Origin: Xanthomonas translucens pv. cerealis
GTDB lineage: Bacteria > Pseudomonadota > Gammaproteobacteria > Xanthomonadales > Xanthomonadaceae
NCBI RefSeq assembly: GCF_006838285.1
Contig: NZ_CP038228.1
Coordinates: forward strand, 310,001-374,000
Reading direction: 5' to 3'
DNA: 64,000 nucleotides
Position numbers and translations under genes: made by a program. Positions 16,363 through 25,861 of this stretch are shown here, piece after piece; the first letter of the stretch is position 1; every line of letters begins with the position of its first letter. Under the pieces are notes generated by a model that saw nothing but the letters and a program-made list of their open reading frames with translations, had not been told where the DNA came from and ran no database searches.

Positions 16363-17685
16363 TTAAACGGCATCAAGACCGCGCTTTATATCGTCAAGTA
16401 TGTCATCAATGTTCTCTATGCCGACGCAAAGGCGGATCGAGCCATCAAATATTCCGGCTGCCTCACGCTGAGTTTTGGGAACGGTAGTATGGGTGGTCGA
16501 GACCGGATGCGTCACGAGTGTGCGTGCATCCCCCACATTTGAAACGTGATACATGAGACGGATGTTCTGCACGAATTTTCTGCCTGCAGCCTCATCGTCT
16601 AACTCGAACATGATCATTGCGCCGTAGCCGACTTGCACGTCGACCATTTCATCTACGACGTCTCGGTCGCGTCCAGTAGCAAGACCAGGATACGAAACGC
16701 GTCTGACCTTGGGATGACCTGCTAGGAAACTGGCAACCGACGCAGCGTTCTCGCAGTGACGCTGCATGCGCAGGCTTAGTGTTTCCAGACCTTGTATCAG
16801 CTGAAAGCTTGCGAATGGGCTGATCGCCGCGCCTGTATCGCGAAGCCAAGTCATACGTGCTTTCAAAAGATAAGCGCTATTTCCTAAGTCATTCAGAAGG
16901 CGCACAGCATCTCGCCAGCATATGTCGCCATGCGCTTCGTCAGGGCCATTTAGCAGTGGGAAGCGGGAGGCATCATCAAAAGCAAAAATTCCATTGTCGA
17001 CGACAAGTCCTCCCAGTGTGGTGGCGTGGCCACAGATGTACTTCGTTGCCGAGTAAACGCTGATTGCGGCGCCCAGTGCCCCGGGCCTGCACACAAGAGG
17101 CGTTGTCGTGTTGTCAACCACGAGGGGAATGCCACGCGCCTTGCCAATCGCGGCAAGCGCCGATACCGGTAACGGAATGACGCAAGGATTAGAAATGACT
17201 TCGCCGAATAACGCGATGGTCCTGTCATCGATCTGCCGCTTGAAGGATTCTGGTTCCTGCGGGTCAGCAGATCTTGCCTCAATCCCTAAGCGCTTGAAGG
17301 TATTGAAAAGCAAATTCCAAGAATTCCCGTATAGATACTTCGATGTAACCACGTTGTCGCCCGGTCGGCCACTGCACAAGTTCACCAGCGCAAGAAAGGT
17401 GGCGGCTTGTCCGGAAGCCACGGCAAGCGCATCTGCTGCGTTATCCACTTGGGCGTATCTGCGCTCGAGGACGCGGGTGGTTGGATTAATGATCCGCGTG
17501 TAGGTAAAACCGTCGCGCTTGACATTGTAGATATCCGAGACGGCGGCCAGATCATCATCGAGCTCATAAGCCGTGGTCTGATAGATGGGGACGGCAATAG
17601 CGTTGGTTGCTGGGTCGTGCCGATAACCTGCATGCAGAACGGCTGTTTCCATCGAAAGGCTTTTTTCGTGGGTGCGATATGACAT
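16363..17685 (-). CDS. Cys/Met-metabolism PLP enzyme, O-acetylhomoserine sulfhydrylase-like (RtxA C-terminal half equivalent)
   Basis: The 440-residue fold-type I PLP enzyme has the MetY-type opening ETAVLHAGYRHDPATNAIA, then VPIYQTTAYEL. The PLP region contains VDNTTTPLVCRPG, and the Schiff-base Lys is in YSATKYICGHATTLGG. MetY enzymes replace the gamma-acetoxy group of O-acetylhomoserine with a nucleophile. In rhizobitoxine biosynthesis the matching part of RtxA joins serinol oxygen to the homoserine C4. Start and upstream stop overlap as TAATG, so it is translated together with the aminotransferase, equivalent to the fused RtxA. An ordinary methionine role is less likely in this operon. 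Confidence 0.85.
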   Translation of the reverse strand: MSYRTHEKSLSMETAVLHAGYRHDPATNAIAVPIYQTTAYELDDDLAAVSDIYNVKRDGFTYTRIINPTTRVLERRYAQVDNAADALAVASGQAATFLALVNLCSGRPGDNVVTSKYLYGNSWNLLFNTFKRLGIEARSADPQEPESFKRQIDDRTIALFGEVISNPCVIPLPVSALAAIGKARGIPLVVDNTTTPLVCRPGALGAAISVYSATKYICGHATTLGGLVVDNGIFAFDDASRFPLLNGPDEAHGDICWRDAVRLLNDLGNSAYLLKARMTWLRDTGAAISPFASFQLIQGLETLSLRMQRHCENAASVASFLAGHPKVRRVSYPGLATGRDRDVVDEMVDVQVGYGAMIMFELDDEAAGRKFVQNIRLMYHVSNVGDARTLVTHPVSTTHTTVPKTQREAAGIFDGSIRLCVGIENIDDILDDIKRGLDAV

Positions 17686-18839
17686 TAGGCCGCTCCGCTC
17701 TCGAGCTCAGGATTGTCAAATGCCGCTTCTACCAAGCGGTGTTTGTGGTCTTCGAAAAACTCACGAAACGCCGTCGCCAGAACGAGTATCCATGCCGGCT
17801 TGATTGCGCCGATGCAGCCGATTCTGAAGCTTCGCGTTTGAACATGGAATTTTGCATATATGTAGAGGTTGTATCTGACAAGATGTCGATAGAATTCATT
17901 GAAATCCTCCTCGGTATCAATCACTCCCTTCGCGGTGAGCGCCAGACACACCGGAGATCGCGCCCTCGCACTTAGTAACGGAACAGCGTATCGCTCCGTT
18001 GCGCGAATGATCTCTTCTCGCACCAAGCAGTACCGCTTTCTGCGGTTGGCCACACTTTCAAGGGTCAACAGTTCGAGTGCCTTGGCGCATGCCTGTACCA
18101 CATGAGTAGGAGGAGTTGATCGCCACTCTCCTGTCTCCTCAAGCGTTTTCCACTGGTCGCGAACATCTAAAACGAAAGAATTGACCGGATGTGTTTTTTT
18201 TCTTTTCAGCAGGGCCAGCTTGGCTATTACTAACGAAATGCCAGGCGGCCCTTCGATGCACTTATTACTTGAAGTCACAAGGACGTCGAAAGGGGAAATT
18301 TTGACACTGATATCAACTGCGCCAAAAGAACTCATTGCGTCGACGATCGTAATGACTCCGTAACGCTTGGCCAGCTTGACGATTTCATTAAGTGGATTAA
18401 TGACACCAGTGGTCGTCTCGCAATGAACGAAGCAGATGTGGGTGATCGTGCGATCTGTGTCAAGATATTCCACTATATCGGCGACCGAAAGCGGCTTGTC
18501 GCTAGGAGCCTTCATGCTCGCAGCCCGTATTCCGCGTAGCTGAAGTATCTTCAGCATACGCTCGCCATAAATGCCGTTTATGCATACAAGCGGCTTATCG
18601 GACTGACCTATAAATGTGGCCAGCGCTGCTTCGATGCCATAGGTTCCACTGCCTTGGATGGGGATGACCGAATGTGACTCCTGCCCTTCGACTAGGTTGA
18701 TCGCCAGGTTACGCATCGAGGCAGTCGTGATCCTAAAGCTTTCGTCCCTTGAGCCCATGTCGAATTGCATCTGTGATTTTACTTCGTCGCTCAAAGCCAA
18801 CGGACCCGGTGTCATTAAGAAATATTTCTCTGGACACAT
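17685..18839 (-). CDS. Class V aminotransferase, RtxA N-terminal half / PhnW-like
   Basis: The 384-residue fold-type I enzyme opens with FLMTPGPLALSDEV (the TPGP motif of the serine:pyruvate, alanine:glyoxylate and 2-aminoethylphosphonate group). It has IPIQGSGTYGIEAAL for PLP phosphate binding, IVDAMSSFGAV and the Lys in VTSSNKCIEGPPG. In RtxA the matching N-terminal part aminates dihydroxyacetone phosphate towards serinol. Here the gene is first in the operon and overlaps the sulfhydrylase-like gene. The long AT-rich upstream region is its presumed promoter. Alternative substrates such as phosphonates cannot be ruled out, but no phosphonate genes are nearby. Confidence 0.83.
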   Translation of the reverse strand: MCPEKYFLMTPGPLALSDEVKSQMQFDMGSRDESFRITTASMRNLAINLVEGQESHSVIPIQGSGTYGIEAALATFIGQSDKPLVCINGIYGERMLKILQLRGIRAASMKAPSDKPLSVADIVEYLDTDRTITHICFVHCETTTGVINPLNEIVKLAKRYGVITIVDAMSSFGAVDISVKISPFDVLVTSSNKCIEGPPGISLVIAKLALLKRKKTHPVNSFVLDVRDQWKTLEETGEWRSTPPTHVVQACAKALELLTLESVANRRKRYCLVREEIIRATERYAVPLLSARARSPVCLALTAKGVIDTEEDFNEFYRHLVRYNLYIYAKFHVQTRSFRIGCIGAIKPAWILVLATAFREFFEDHKHRLVEAAFDNPELESGAA

Positions 18840-19204
18840 ATGGAAATCTCAGTATGTGTAAACTGGGGGAATGTAATGCAGTGCGTTCACATGATCTATG
18901 GCTAATGGTGGTAGCGAAGCTGGCTGATCGACGATGGGTTCGTTTTATTTTGTATTTTATTTTTTATAATCTATGCGGCTGTACAATCAGCGGTTCATCT
19001 ATCGATTCAGATAATACCCGCCGCATGAGCTGAGGCAAGGTAATTTAGCCAAAACGTACATGAAATTTAGCTATAAAGATTAGGTCGCAATTATCCGTTG
19101 ATCTTTATCTAGTTCCATCTGGGATATCAATCTAGGAATGGCCTGAGGTTCACCCCCTTTATCACGAAAACCTACGAGAGGTCAGGTTGGACTCTGAAAA
19201 GTGT
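18840..19204 (-). promoter_or_regulatory. AT-rich upstream region of the biosynthetic operon
   Basis: This 365-base stretch is much richer in A and T than its surroundings, especially 18,935-19,010, and has no plausible gene. On the minus strand TTGTAC (18981-18986) is a possible -35 element followed by a T/A-rich block, but no single -10 stands out. I found no PIP box here. It most likely carries the operon promoter. The other half shows nothing I can name. Confidence 0.4.
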
Positions 19205-19600
19205 TCAGTCGAAGCGCAGGAGGTCAGTGTCTTTTTGCGGGAGGTGGGGCGGCATGTCCGCGGTCTGGACAAAGCCGCTCAACCAGGCCACGCGCAAGGC
19301 GACGCCGACCGCGCGATCGGCACCGCTGCGCCGGCTCACGTTGAGTTCGGCCGCCTCGCCGAAGTCGTCGGTCTCGGTCAGCGGTGCGTCGGCGTTGGCC
19401 AGAAGATCTCGGCGCTCGAGGCTGTGGGGCTGGTCCAGATACGGGGCTCCACCGTCCAGCAAGGCAGCTGCTCGCCCCATTCGGTGAACGTCAGCGCGAC
19501 CAGGTGCCAGTCCAGGCGACTGGCCTGTGCCGCCTGGTGGCTGTCGCCCTTGAACGAAAGCTGATCACATCGGGGCCGTCAGAAAAAAATCGGGTTTGAG
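19205..19600 (-). pseudogene. Unidentified gene remnant
   Basis: Two minus-strand frames are each coding-like over part of this stretch and appear to join by a frameshift near 19,480. The first carries SRLDWHLVALTFTEWGEQ; the second carries APYLDQPHSLERRDLLANA and a C-terminal tail DMPPHLPQKDTDLLRFD before its stop. This looks like the 3' end of a larger destroyed gene. I do not recognise the family. Confidence 0.3.
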
Positions 19601-19613
19601 CTGACAACCCCGC

Positions 19614-21752
19614 TCAGCAATCCCGCCCGCCCCCATGCGCCTGCAGGGCCGCTTGTTCCGACTGGGGCGCCAGCTGCACGGACAGCTCCACCGGTGCGTC
19701 GGACCAGGGGGCGTCACCAACCGCCGTCCCCTCGGATCCGCCTTCCCATTCGTCGCGCGCGTCGTGCCACTCGTCGCCGATCTGCTCGAGCGTGTCGACC
19801 AGGGTGCGTTCGGCGAACGCCCGCTGTGCGGGGCTGAAGCACAGCGGCTCGCGCGGTACATCCGCCATCTCGACCTCGGCGACGGCGTGCACATCCGCTG
19901 CAGCCGGCGAGCGGTGGCCGGCGACCAGCTCGAAGCCCAGGGCCATCGCGCTTCGGCCGAGGCGGATCGCGTGCCGTTGGCCCCAGCCGAGCGCTCCGCC
20001 CGTGGCCATGAGGCCCTTGGACAGGACGTCGCCGGCCACCCGGCCGAAGAGCATGTAGGCCGCCGTGTAGCCGGCGGTCCCAGCGATGAAGCCCGCGGGG
20101 TTGCCCCTGGGGTCGTCCATGTAGCCGTTCATCAGCGCGGCTGCGGAGAAGGGCAGGCCGATCGTCATGCCGCCGACCGTGTCGCTCACGCTGTCGTTCA
20201 TCCCCGTGAGCGAGACGTGCGGGCTCAGCGCTTCACAGAGCAGGAACGTCGACGAGACGACCGCATCGGCGATGAAGTCAGGTAGGGCCAGCCCGTCGTT
20301 GCGCATCAGGGCGATGTTCGACCCGAGAACGGCGAAGGCGACGGTCGCCAGTGCGAGCTTTCCCTTCAGTTCGGGATTGTTCGCGAACGAGGCGTCCAGG
20401 GCCCGGTGCACCGCATCCAGCGGACCCGAGCCATGGCGTGAGGCGACCGGGCTCTCCTGTCCCGTCCCGGTCGCTACGAGCCGCTCAAGGCCCGTCACGA
20501 TTCTGGACAGGTCCTGCTTGAAGAAGGTGAGCTGCCGGTCCATATGCGGCGTGATCCGCCGGTCCTGCTGGAACTCGCCGACGAATCCGTTGACCTTGCC
20601 CAGACCCGCGCGCAGGTCGCCCACGATCCCCTCAATGGCTTCCTTGAAGCCGCCGGGAAGATCGTGCCTGCGGTTGAAGGCGCTGTTGAAGCGCAGCCGC
20701 GTCGAGTCCATCAGGTCCTGCCCCAGCCGCAGGCCGAACATCATCGTCCCTTGCGTCACCGCCGCGCCGGCGACGAAGCCGGCGTTGTGCTGCAGCGGCT
20801 TGGCCTTGGCGTAGAAGGTGGGGACGGCATAGATCAGCGAGATGAAGAAGACCAGGCTGTGCCGGTTGATAGCGTGCTTCCTGATCAGCTTCGCGTCCGT
20901 CGTCGGCCGTCGCATGAGCGAGATCAGCTGTATTGCTGTGTAGGCGTAGGAGGCGATGTTGAACGCAGCGTAGGTGCCCGTTTTCTGCGTGAACAGCGTG
21001 GCCAGCGGCAAGGGGTAGAGCAGCAGCGTCAGCGCGCCCTGGAACATCCGCTTCGCGGCGCTCGCGTCGTGCTGCAAGGTGTCGATGTCGGTCTCGAAGC
21101 TGGTCATGACCGGCTCAAGGTAGCGCCGGGCCTCGGCCAGGAACTTGGCCTCCTCCGGCGTCGCCGCTTGCTTGTCCAGGTGCGACCGCAGTTCATCGAC
21201 CTTCTCGCTCATGGCGGCCAGCAGCGTCTTCGGCTCGGGGCATCCGGGCTCGGTGACCAGTTCGTTGCGCAGCTTGTCCACGAACTCGACGTCATCGAAC
21301 TGCTGGACTTCCTGGACGACCGACAGGTTGTCCAGGAAGGCGGCGACCCGCGACGCGCAATCGCGCAAGAGCAGCCCGCTCTCGACGTCCTTTGTATCGC
21401 CGGGATTGGGTAGGTGCGACTGCTGCGCCACGGAACGAGCCGGTTGCGGGGGCAAGTCCCGGACGCCTTCGTCGTCCCCGATTTGCACGATGGCCGGCTG
21501 GACTTCGGGCGATGACGGCCGCCGGGTGGAGATCGGCAGCAGATCCGCGGGGCGCGTCGTGGCGTTCCAAGCCGGTCTCGGGCGCGCGAGCGCTAGCGTG
21601 GCGTCCGTGGGCGACAGGGTGCCGCTGCCGGATGCCGATTCGATCTCGATGCCGCGGTCGGTGGATGTGGCCGCCGCGTGGGTGGATGACGATCCGTCGC
21701 CTGGAACCGGGTCGTGCGGATACGCGTGAGGGCGAAGGCTTGCGGTTTTCAT
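19614..21752 (-). CDS. Large effector-like membrane protein of unknown function, 712 residues
   Basis: The first 130 or so residues are disordered and rich in Ser, Thr, Pro and Ala, the composition typical of type III secretion signals. A helical charged part follows (about 130-235), then hydrophobic helices: near 240-285 (LTLLLYPLPLATLF), 300-320 (LVFFISLIYAVPTFY), 330-350 (AGFVAGAAVTQGTMMFG), 470-490 (LALATVAFAVLGSNIAL) and 560-600 (GFIAGTAGYTAAYMLFG). There is no Sec signal peptide. Hydrophobic Xanthomonas effectors such as the XopF group have a comparable size and layout, but I cannot confirm membership. No PIP box with correct spacing is found upstream. The gene is flanked by remnants, which suggests horizontal acquisition. 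Confidence 0.55.
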   Translation of the reverse strand: MKTASLRPHAYPHDPVPGDGSSSTHAAATSTDRGIEIESASGSGTLSPTDATLALARPRPAWNATTRPADLLPISTRRPSSPEVQPAIVQIGDDEGVRDLPPQPARSVAQQSHLPNPGDTKDVESGLLLRDCASRVAAFLDNLSVVQEVQQFDDVEFVDKLRNELVTEPGCPEPKTLLAAMSEKVDELRSHLDKQAATPEEAKFLAEARRYLEPVMTSFETDIDTLQHDASAAKRMFQGALTLLLYPLPLATLFTQKTGTYAAFNIASYAYTAIQLISLMRRPTTDAKLIRKHAINRHSLVFFISLIYAVPTFYAKAKPLQHNAGFVAGAAVTQGTMMFGLRLGQDLMDSTRLRFNSAFNRRHDLPGGFKEAIEGIVGDLRAGLGKVNGFVGEFQQDRRITPHMDRQLTFFKQDLSRIVTGLERLVATGTGQESPVASRHGSGPLDAVHRALDASFANNPELKGKLALATVAFAVLGSNIALMRNDGLALPDFIADAVVSSTFLLCEALSPHVSLTGMNDSVSDTVGGMTIGLPFSAAALMNGYMDDPRGNPAGFIAGTAGYTAAYMLFGRVAGDVLSKGLMATGGALGWGQRHAIRLGRSAMALGFELVAGHRSPAAADVHAVAEVEMADVPREPLCFSPAQRAFAERTLVDTLEQIGDEWHDARDEWEGGSEGTAVGDAPWSDAPVELSVQLAPQSEQAALQAHGGGRDC

Positions 21753-22480
21753 TTAGGTGGTGGAGTCCTTGCGAGGAAGAAGGCGTAGAGCGCGCTCGCG
21801 TGCGAACCGGCGTCCCGTATCAGGCGCTGGTTCAGCCGAAGCTGGCGTCTGCCGCACCGGCGCCGCGGACGTAGCGCGGCGCGCGGAAGAGACAGGCCCG
21901 GGACATCACCGGCGCTCAGGTCGCGACGGAGGCCGTCGACATGGCGGCACTGGCGAGCATGGCGGGCCAAACATTTCGGGATGGCGGACGGCGCAAGTTT
22001 CCGCAGCGCCGGCGCGCCGAGCGCGGACGATCGCGAAGTGCCCGCCGCCCAAGCGAAAGCGCTGCTGCGGATACACACGGGCGATCGATCTCAAACCGCG
22101 GCCGGACGCCCCTCGCTCGCCCCGAGCGCCGGCTCGGCGCTTAAGCCGGCCATCGCCGCCCCTTGCTGCTTCTGCACCACCGCCACCGCGTTCTCGACGG
22201 CCATGATCGTCGGCGACGATGGACGCTGCGATCTCCGCGTGCGACCGCCGAGATCGACGCCGACCGCTCCGTGCCGGCGCGCGATCTCGTGCGGCGCCGG
22301 GTCGAACATCGCGAGTCGCTCCTTGCGGCGCGCGGTGTCGGCTCGCGAGCAGACTGCGCGAGATGCTGCCACGACCCGCTACGGCGATGATGCGATGCAA
22401 ACCCTGTCCAGAGCCGGTTCTGTGTGCGGCGAGCAATCATCCTTCAACGTTGATGGCACGCTCTAGCCGCCAATGCCGAT
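21753..22480. other. GC-rich stretch without a recognisable gene
   Basis: These 728 bases have long open frames on both strands, but all are Arg-, Ala- and Pro-rich shadow-type frames with frequent overlaps. A minus-strand frame at 22091-22372 has a mildly protein-like segment (IMAVENAVAVVQKQQGAAMA) and could be a gene remnant. Nothing else can be supported. Confidence 0.4.
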
Positions 22481-23930
22481 GTGGAGAAACGGATGCCGGA
22501 TTTTGGCAATGCTGCGAAGATCGTGCTGATCACAGGCGCAGGATCGGCAAACTGGCTGGCAACGGCGAAGGCGTTCGCTGCTGCAGGTGACACGCTGGTA
22601 CTGGCAGACATCGACGAGATTGCAATCAGGGCCGCTGCGGCGGCCCTGGGCGAACGCCACCTGGCCATGCGCATGGATGTGTCCGATGCGCACTCGATCA
22701 TCGACGTGACCACTGCCACGGCCGCACGCTCTGACCGGATGGAGGTGCTCATCAACAACGCAGGGATCGTCGATCCGCGCGCGCGATCGGCACTCGACAT
22801 TCCGCTCGAACATATTCGGCGGCTGGTGTCCTTCAATCTCGACGGGGCATGCCGCCCCTGGCGTCGGCGGCGAGGGCATCGCGATCGTCGTCGGCGGCGG
22901 CAGCGGGATGTGCCTCGAAATCGCGGCGCGTTTTTCCATCGATCGCCCTGTCGTCGTGCTGGATCGCGGCATTGCCATGCTGCCGGCCGGGCAATCCGGT
23001 ATCGACGTTGATATCGAGGATGCCGCAGCGCTCGAGCAAGCCCTGGACATGACGGTGGCGCAGCATGGACCCATCGCCGTGTTGGTCAACACCACCACCG
23101 GCGGGGCAACCATCAGCGGTCGAGCAGCGGATTTTTGCCGCATCTTTGGCGCACGACTGGAAGCTGCCCAGGTCGCGGCACGCGGCGCGGCGCGCCATAT
23201 GCAGGTTGCCGGCGGCGGTGCGATCGTCAACGTGCTGCCGACCATGATCTCCACCAGGCCCCCGCGCCGCGCTTCGCTGCGGATGCTGACGCGTCGTCTG
23301 GCCTGTGAGTGGGCCGCGCTCGGCATCCGGGTGAATGCCCTCGCCCCAGGTCATTTCTGCGCCAGCGATCGGCCTTTGCCCAACACCAGCCTGGCGCGCG
23401 ATTGCCTTGGTCGAGATACCCCGATGGCACGATCCGATGAGCTTTGGGAGATTGCCGGCATCATCGCGTTCCTTGCCTCCGATGCCGCGTCCTATGTCAC
23501 TGGCAGCAACTGGGCGGTGGATGGCGGCTCGGCGTCGAAGCCGACTTTGCGGGCGAAAACGACGGATAGAAAGCAAGGGTGCGTTACGGCCAGACGTCGT
23601 CGAGGCTGCGGCCCGCTCCTGCGCTGGAGCTCGCCCGCGCATCGCCCGTTGCATCCCGATCGCGGCGCCTGCCGATCCTTGCGCGCGGTGCGCAAGCGGC
23701 TGTCAAACCCGCTTCATCTGCGGCATCTACGCTGGCCGGTCAGTGAGCGCAAGCTCGTCGCCGGTCTCTCCCCGTGGTCGAACACAGTCGTCGTCGTTTC
23801 CTCACCCGTGCGTCCCTGGCTCTCGGCGCCGGGGCGGTCATGCCGCTGCTGCCCGGTGCCATCCGCAGCGCGCTGGCGGTGCCACCGGCACGGGTCACCG
23901 GCACCGTGCAGGACGTGCAGCATGTGGTGA
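22481..23930 (+). pseudogene. Double short-chain dehydrogenase, fused out of frame
   Basis: The first frame encodes an SDR N-terminus: IVLITGAGSANWLATAKAF, then LVLADIDEIA and VLINNAGIVDPR, breaking off after LVSFNLDGACR near 22,850. A second SDR continues in another frame from its own nucleotide-binding loop (IAIVVGGGSGMCLEIAARF) through VLVNTTTGG, VNALAPGHF and the C-terminal SNWAVDGGSASK near 23,530. Homology then ends and the frame runs on into unrelated sequence. Tandem SDR proteins exist, so this was probably one two-domain dehydrogenase. It has now lost most of the first domain, including YxxxK, by an internal deletion that shifted the frame. The catalytic Tyr-Lys pair is not evident in the second half either. 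It is very unlikely to be functional. Confidence 0.75.
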
Positions 23931-25861
23931 TCCTGATGCAGGAGAACCGCTCGTTCGACCATTATTTCGGTTGTCTGCGCGGCGTGCGCGGTTTCGGCGA
24001 CCCGCGGCCGTTGCAACTGCCAAGCGGCCGTCCGGTCTGGTATCAGCCCGAAGCCGGCGCCGGCGAGCGCTACGTGTTGCCGTTCCGCCTCAATGGCCAG
24101 ACCAGCAGCGCGCAGTGGATGCAGGGCCTCAACCACGACTGGAAGGGCTCGCACGAAACCTGGAAGCACCACGACGCCTGGATCGCGCAGAAGACGGCGA
24201 TGACCATGGGCCACTTTCAGCGCGAGGACCTGCCGTTCTACTACGCGCTGGCCGACGCCTTCACCATTTGCGACGGCTACCACGCCTCGCTGTTCGGCCC
24301 GACCAATCCCAATCGCATGTACATGTTCACCGGCACCAGCGGCCTGAGCGTGGGCAATGCTGGCGAGCAGGCGGTGAACAACCGCGACGACGGCAACTGG
24401 ACCGCCGACATGGCGCGCGACAATCCGGCGTTTTCCGGCTACACCTGGACCACCTATTCCGAACGCCTGCAGCAGGCCGGGGTCAGCTGGCAGGTGTACC
24501 AGGAGTTCGACAACTACGGCGACAACAGCCACCCGTACTTCGCCAATTTCCGCAATCTCGACCGCAGCTCGCCCTTGTACCAGCGTGGCCGCGCGATCGT
24601 GCCTGGTTCCACCGCCGACAACGCCAAGGCCTCGCGCGGCGAGCACCTGCTCGCAGCGTTCGAACGCGATGTGCGCAGCGGCAACCTGCCGCAGGTGTCG
24701 TGGATCGTGGCCCCGTATCTGCTCAGCGAGCATCCCCAGGCCACCCCGGCCTATGGCGAATCGCTCAGCGCGCGTCTGCTGGGGGTGCTGGCGGCATCGC
24801 CCGAGGTGTGGTCCAAGACCGTGTTCCTGATCAACTACGACGAGAACGACGGCTTCTTCGATCATGTGCCACCGGCGCTGCCGGCGACCGATCCGGGCAT
24901 GGGCGCCAGCAATGTCGATGTGCGCGGAGAGGACTACCACGGCGTCGCGCTCGGCCTCGGCCCGCGCGTGCCGATGCTGGTGGTGTCGCCATGGAGCCGC
25001 GGCGGCTGGGTCGATTCGCAGGTGTTCGACCATACTTCGGTGATCCGGTTCCTGGAGCGCCGCTTCGGCGTCGCCGAACCCAATATCGGCCCGTGGCGCC
25101 GCGCGATCGCCGGCGACCTGACCTCGGCACTGGATTTCGCCGGGCACGACGACGCCCGCGTCGCCTTGCCGGACACCCGCGATTTCATGGCCCGCGTCGA
25201 TGCGACTGCGGCCTTGCCGGCACCGCAGCGACCCGCGCAGCAGGCCATGCCCGCGCAGGAGCCGGGCCAGCGCCCGGCGCGCGCACTGCCCTACGATTTC
25301 GACGTGCGCCTGCAGGCGGGGCCGCAGCAACCGACGTTGCGCATGCTCAACCGCAGCACGGTCGGGGTCGCGCTCAACGCCTATGCCGATGGCGGCAGCG
25401 CCGGCCCGTGGTTCTATACGCTTGCGGCTGGCAGCCAATTGCACGATGCGCGCGACTGGCGCGGCGCGGCCGCCGATCCCGGCTACGCGTTGCGCGTGCA
25501 CGGGCCCAACGGTTTCCTGCGCGAGTTCCATGGCGATGGCGTGGCCGACGTGGGGCTGCAGGCCGATGCCGACTACGACGCCGCCAGCCAATGCCTGCTG
25601 TTGGAGCTGCGCAATGCCGGTGCGCAGGCGTGCCGGCTGCGGATCCGCGATGCCTACCGCGGCGGTGCGGAGCAGACGCTCGAACTCGCGGCCGGCGCAC
25701 GCCAGCGGCTGCGCTTTCAGCTGGCGGCGCAGCATCATTGGTACGACCTGGATGTGGCGAGCGCGTCCATGCCGCAGTGGCGGCGGCGCCTGGCCGGGCA
25801 TATCGAGAACGGCCGTCCGAGCATGAGCGATCCGGCGATCGGCCGCGCTGTTGCCGGGTAG
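23774..25861 (+). CDS. Phosphocholine-type phospholipase C with Tat signal (PlcN-like)
   Basis: The 695-residue protein starts at a GTG. A twin-arginine signal (HSRRRFLTRASLALGAGAV) covers about residues 4-30. The catalytic phosphoesterase domain (about 45-470) contains VVILMQENRSFDHYFG, HHDAWIAQKTAMTMGHFQR and FLINYDENDGFFDHVPP, the metal-binding and active-site motifs of the bacterial PLC/acid phosphatase AcpA family. Two C-terminal repeat domains (about 510-680) match the DUF756 units of PlcH/PlcN. In Pseudomonas these enzymes leave the cytoplasm by Tat and the cell by type II secretion; the same route is likely here. It hydrolyses phosphatidylcholine and related lipids and could act on host membranes or as a phosphate scavenger. 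No Pho box was identified. Confidence 0.9.
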   Translation: MVEHSRRRFLTRASLALGAGAVMPLLPGAIRSALAVPPARVTGTVQDVQHVVILMQENRSFDHYFGCLRGVRGFGDPRPLQLPSGRPVWYQPEAGAGERYVLPFRLNGQTSSAQWMQGLNHDWKGSHETWKHHDAWIAQKTAMTMGHFQREDLPFYYALADAFTICDGYHASLFGPTNPNRMYMFTGTSGLSVGNAGEQAVNNRDDGNWTADMARDNPAFSGYTWTTYSERLQQAGVSWQVYQEFDNYGDNSHPYFANFRNLDRSSPLYQRGRAIVPGSTADNAKASRGEHLLAAFERDVRSGNLPQVSWIVAPYLLSEHPQATPAYGESLSARLLGVLAASPEVWSKTVFLINYDENDGFFDHVPPALPATDPGMGASNVDVRGEDYHGVALGLGPRVPMLVVSPWSRGGWVDSQVFDHTSVIRFLERRFGVAEPNIGPWRRAIAGDLTSALDFAGHDDARVALPDTRDFMARVDATAALPAPQRPAQQAMPAQEPGQRPARALPYDFDVRLQAGPQQPTLRMLNRSTVGVALNAYADGGSAGPWFYTLAAGSQLHDARDWRGAAADPGYALRVHGPNGFLREFHGDGVADVGLQADADYDAASQCLLLELRNAGAQACRLRIRDAYRGGAEQTLELAAGARQRLRFQLAAQHHWYDLDVASASMPQWRRRLAGHIENGRPSMSDPAIGRAVAG

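Noticed and set aside
16363..17685. Housekeeping methionine synthesis role for the sulfhydrylase-like gene plus the MetA-like gene
   Set aside because: It would not explain the coupled class V aminotransferase, the desaturase, the gamma-glutamyl ligase/hydrolase pair and the exporter in the same operon; it remains a fallback.
21812..21840. Possible PIP box upstream of the 712-residue effector-like gene (TTCGG and TTCGC on the minus strand)
   Set aside because: The spacer is 19 bases, not 15, and no YANNNT element lies at the right distance.
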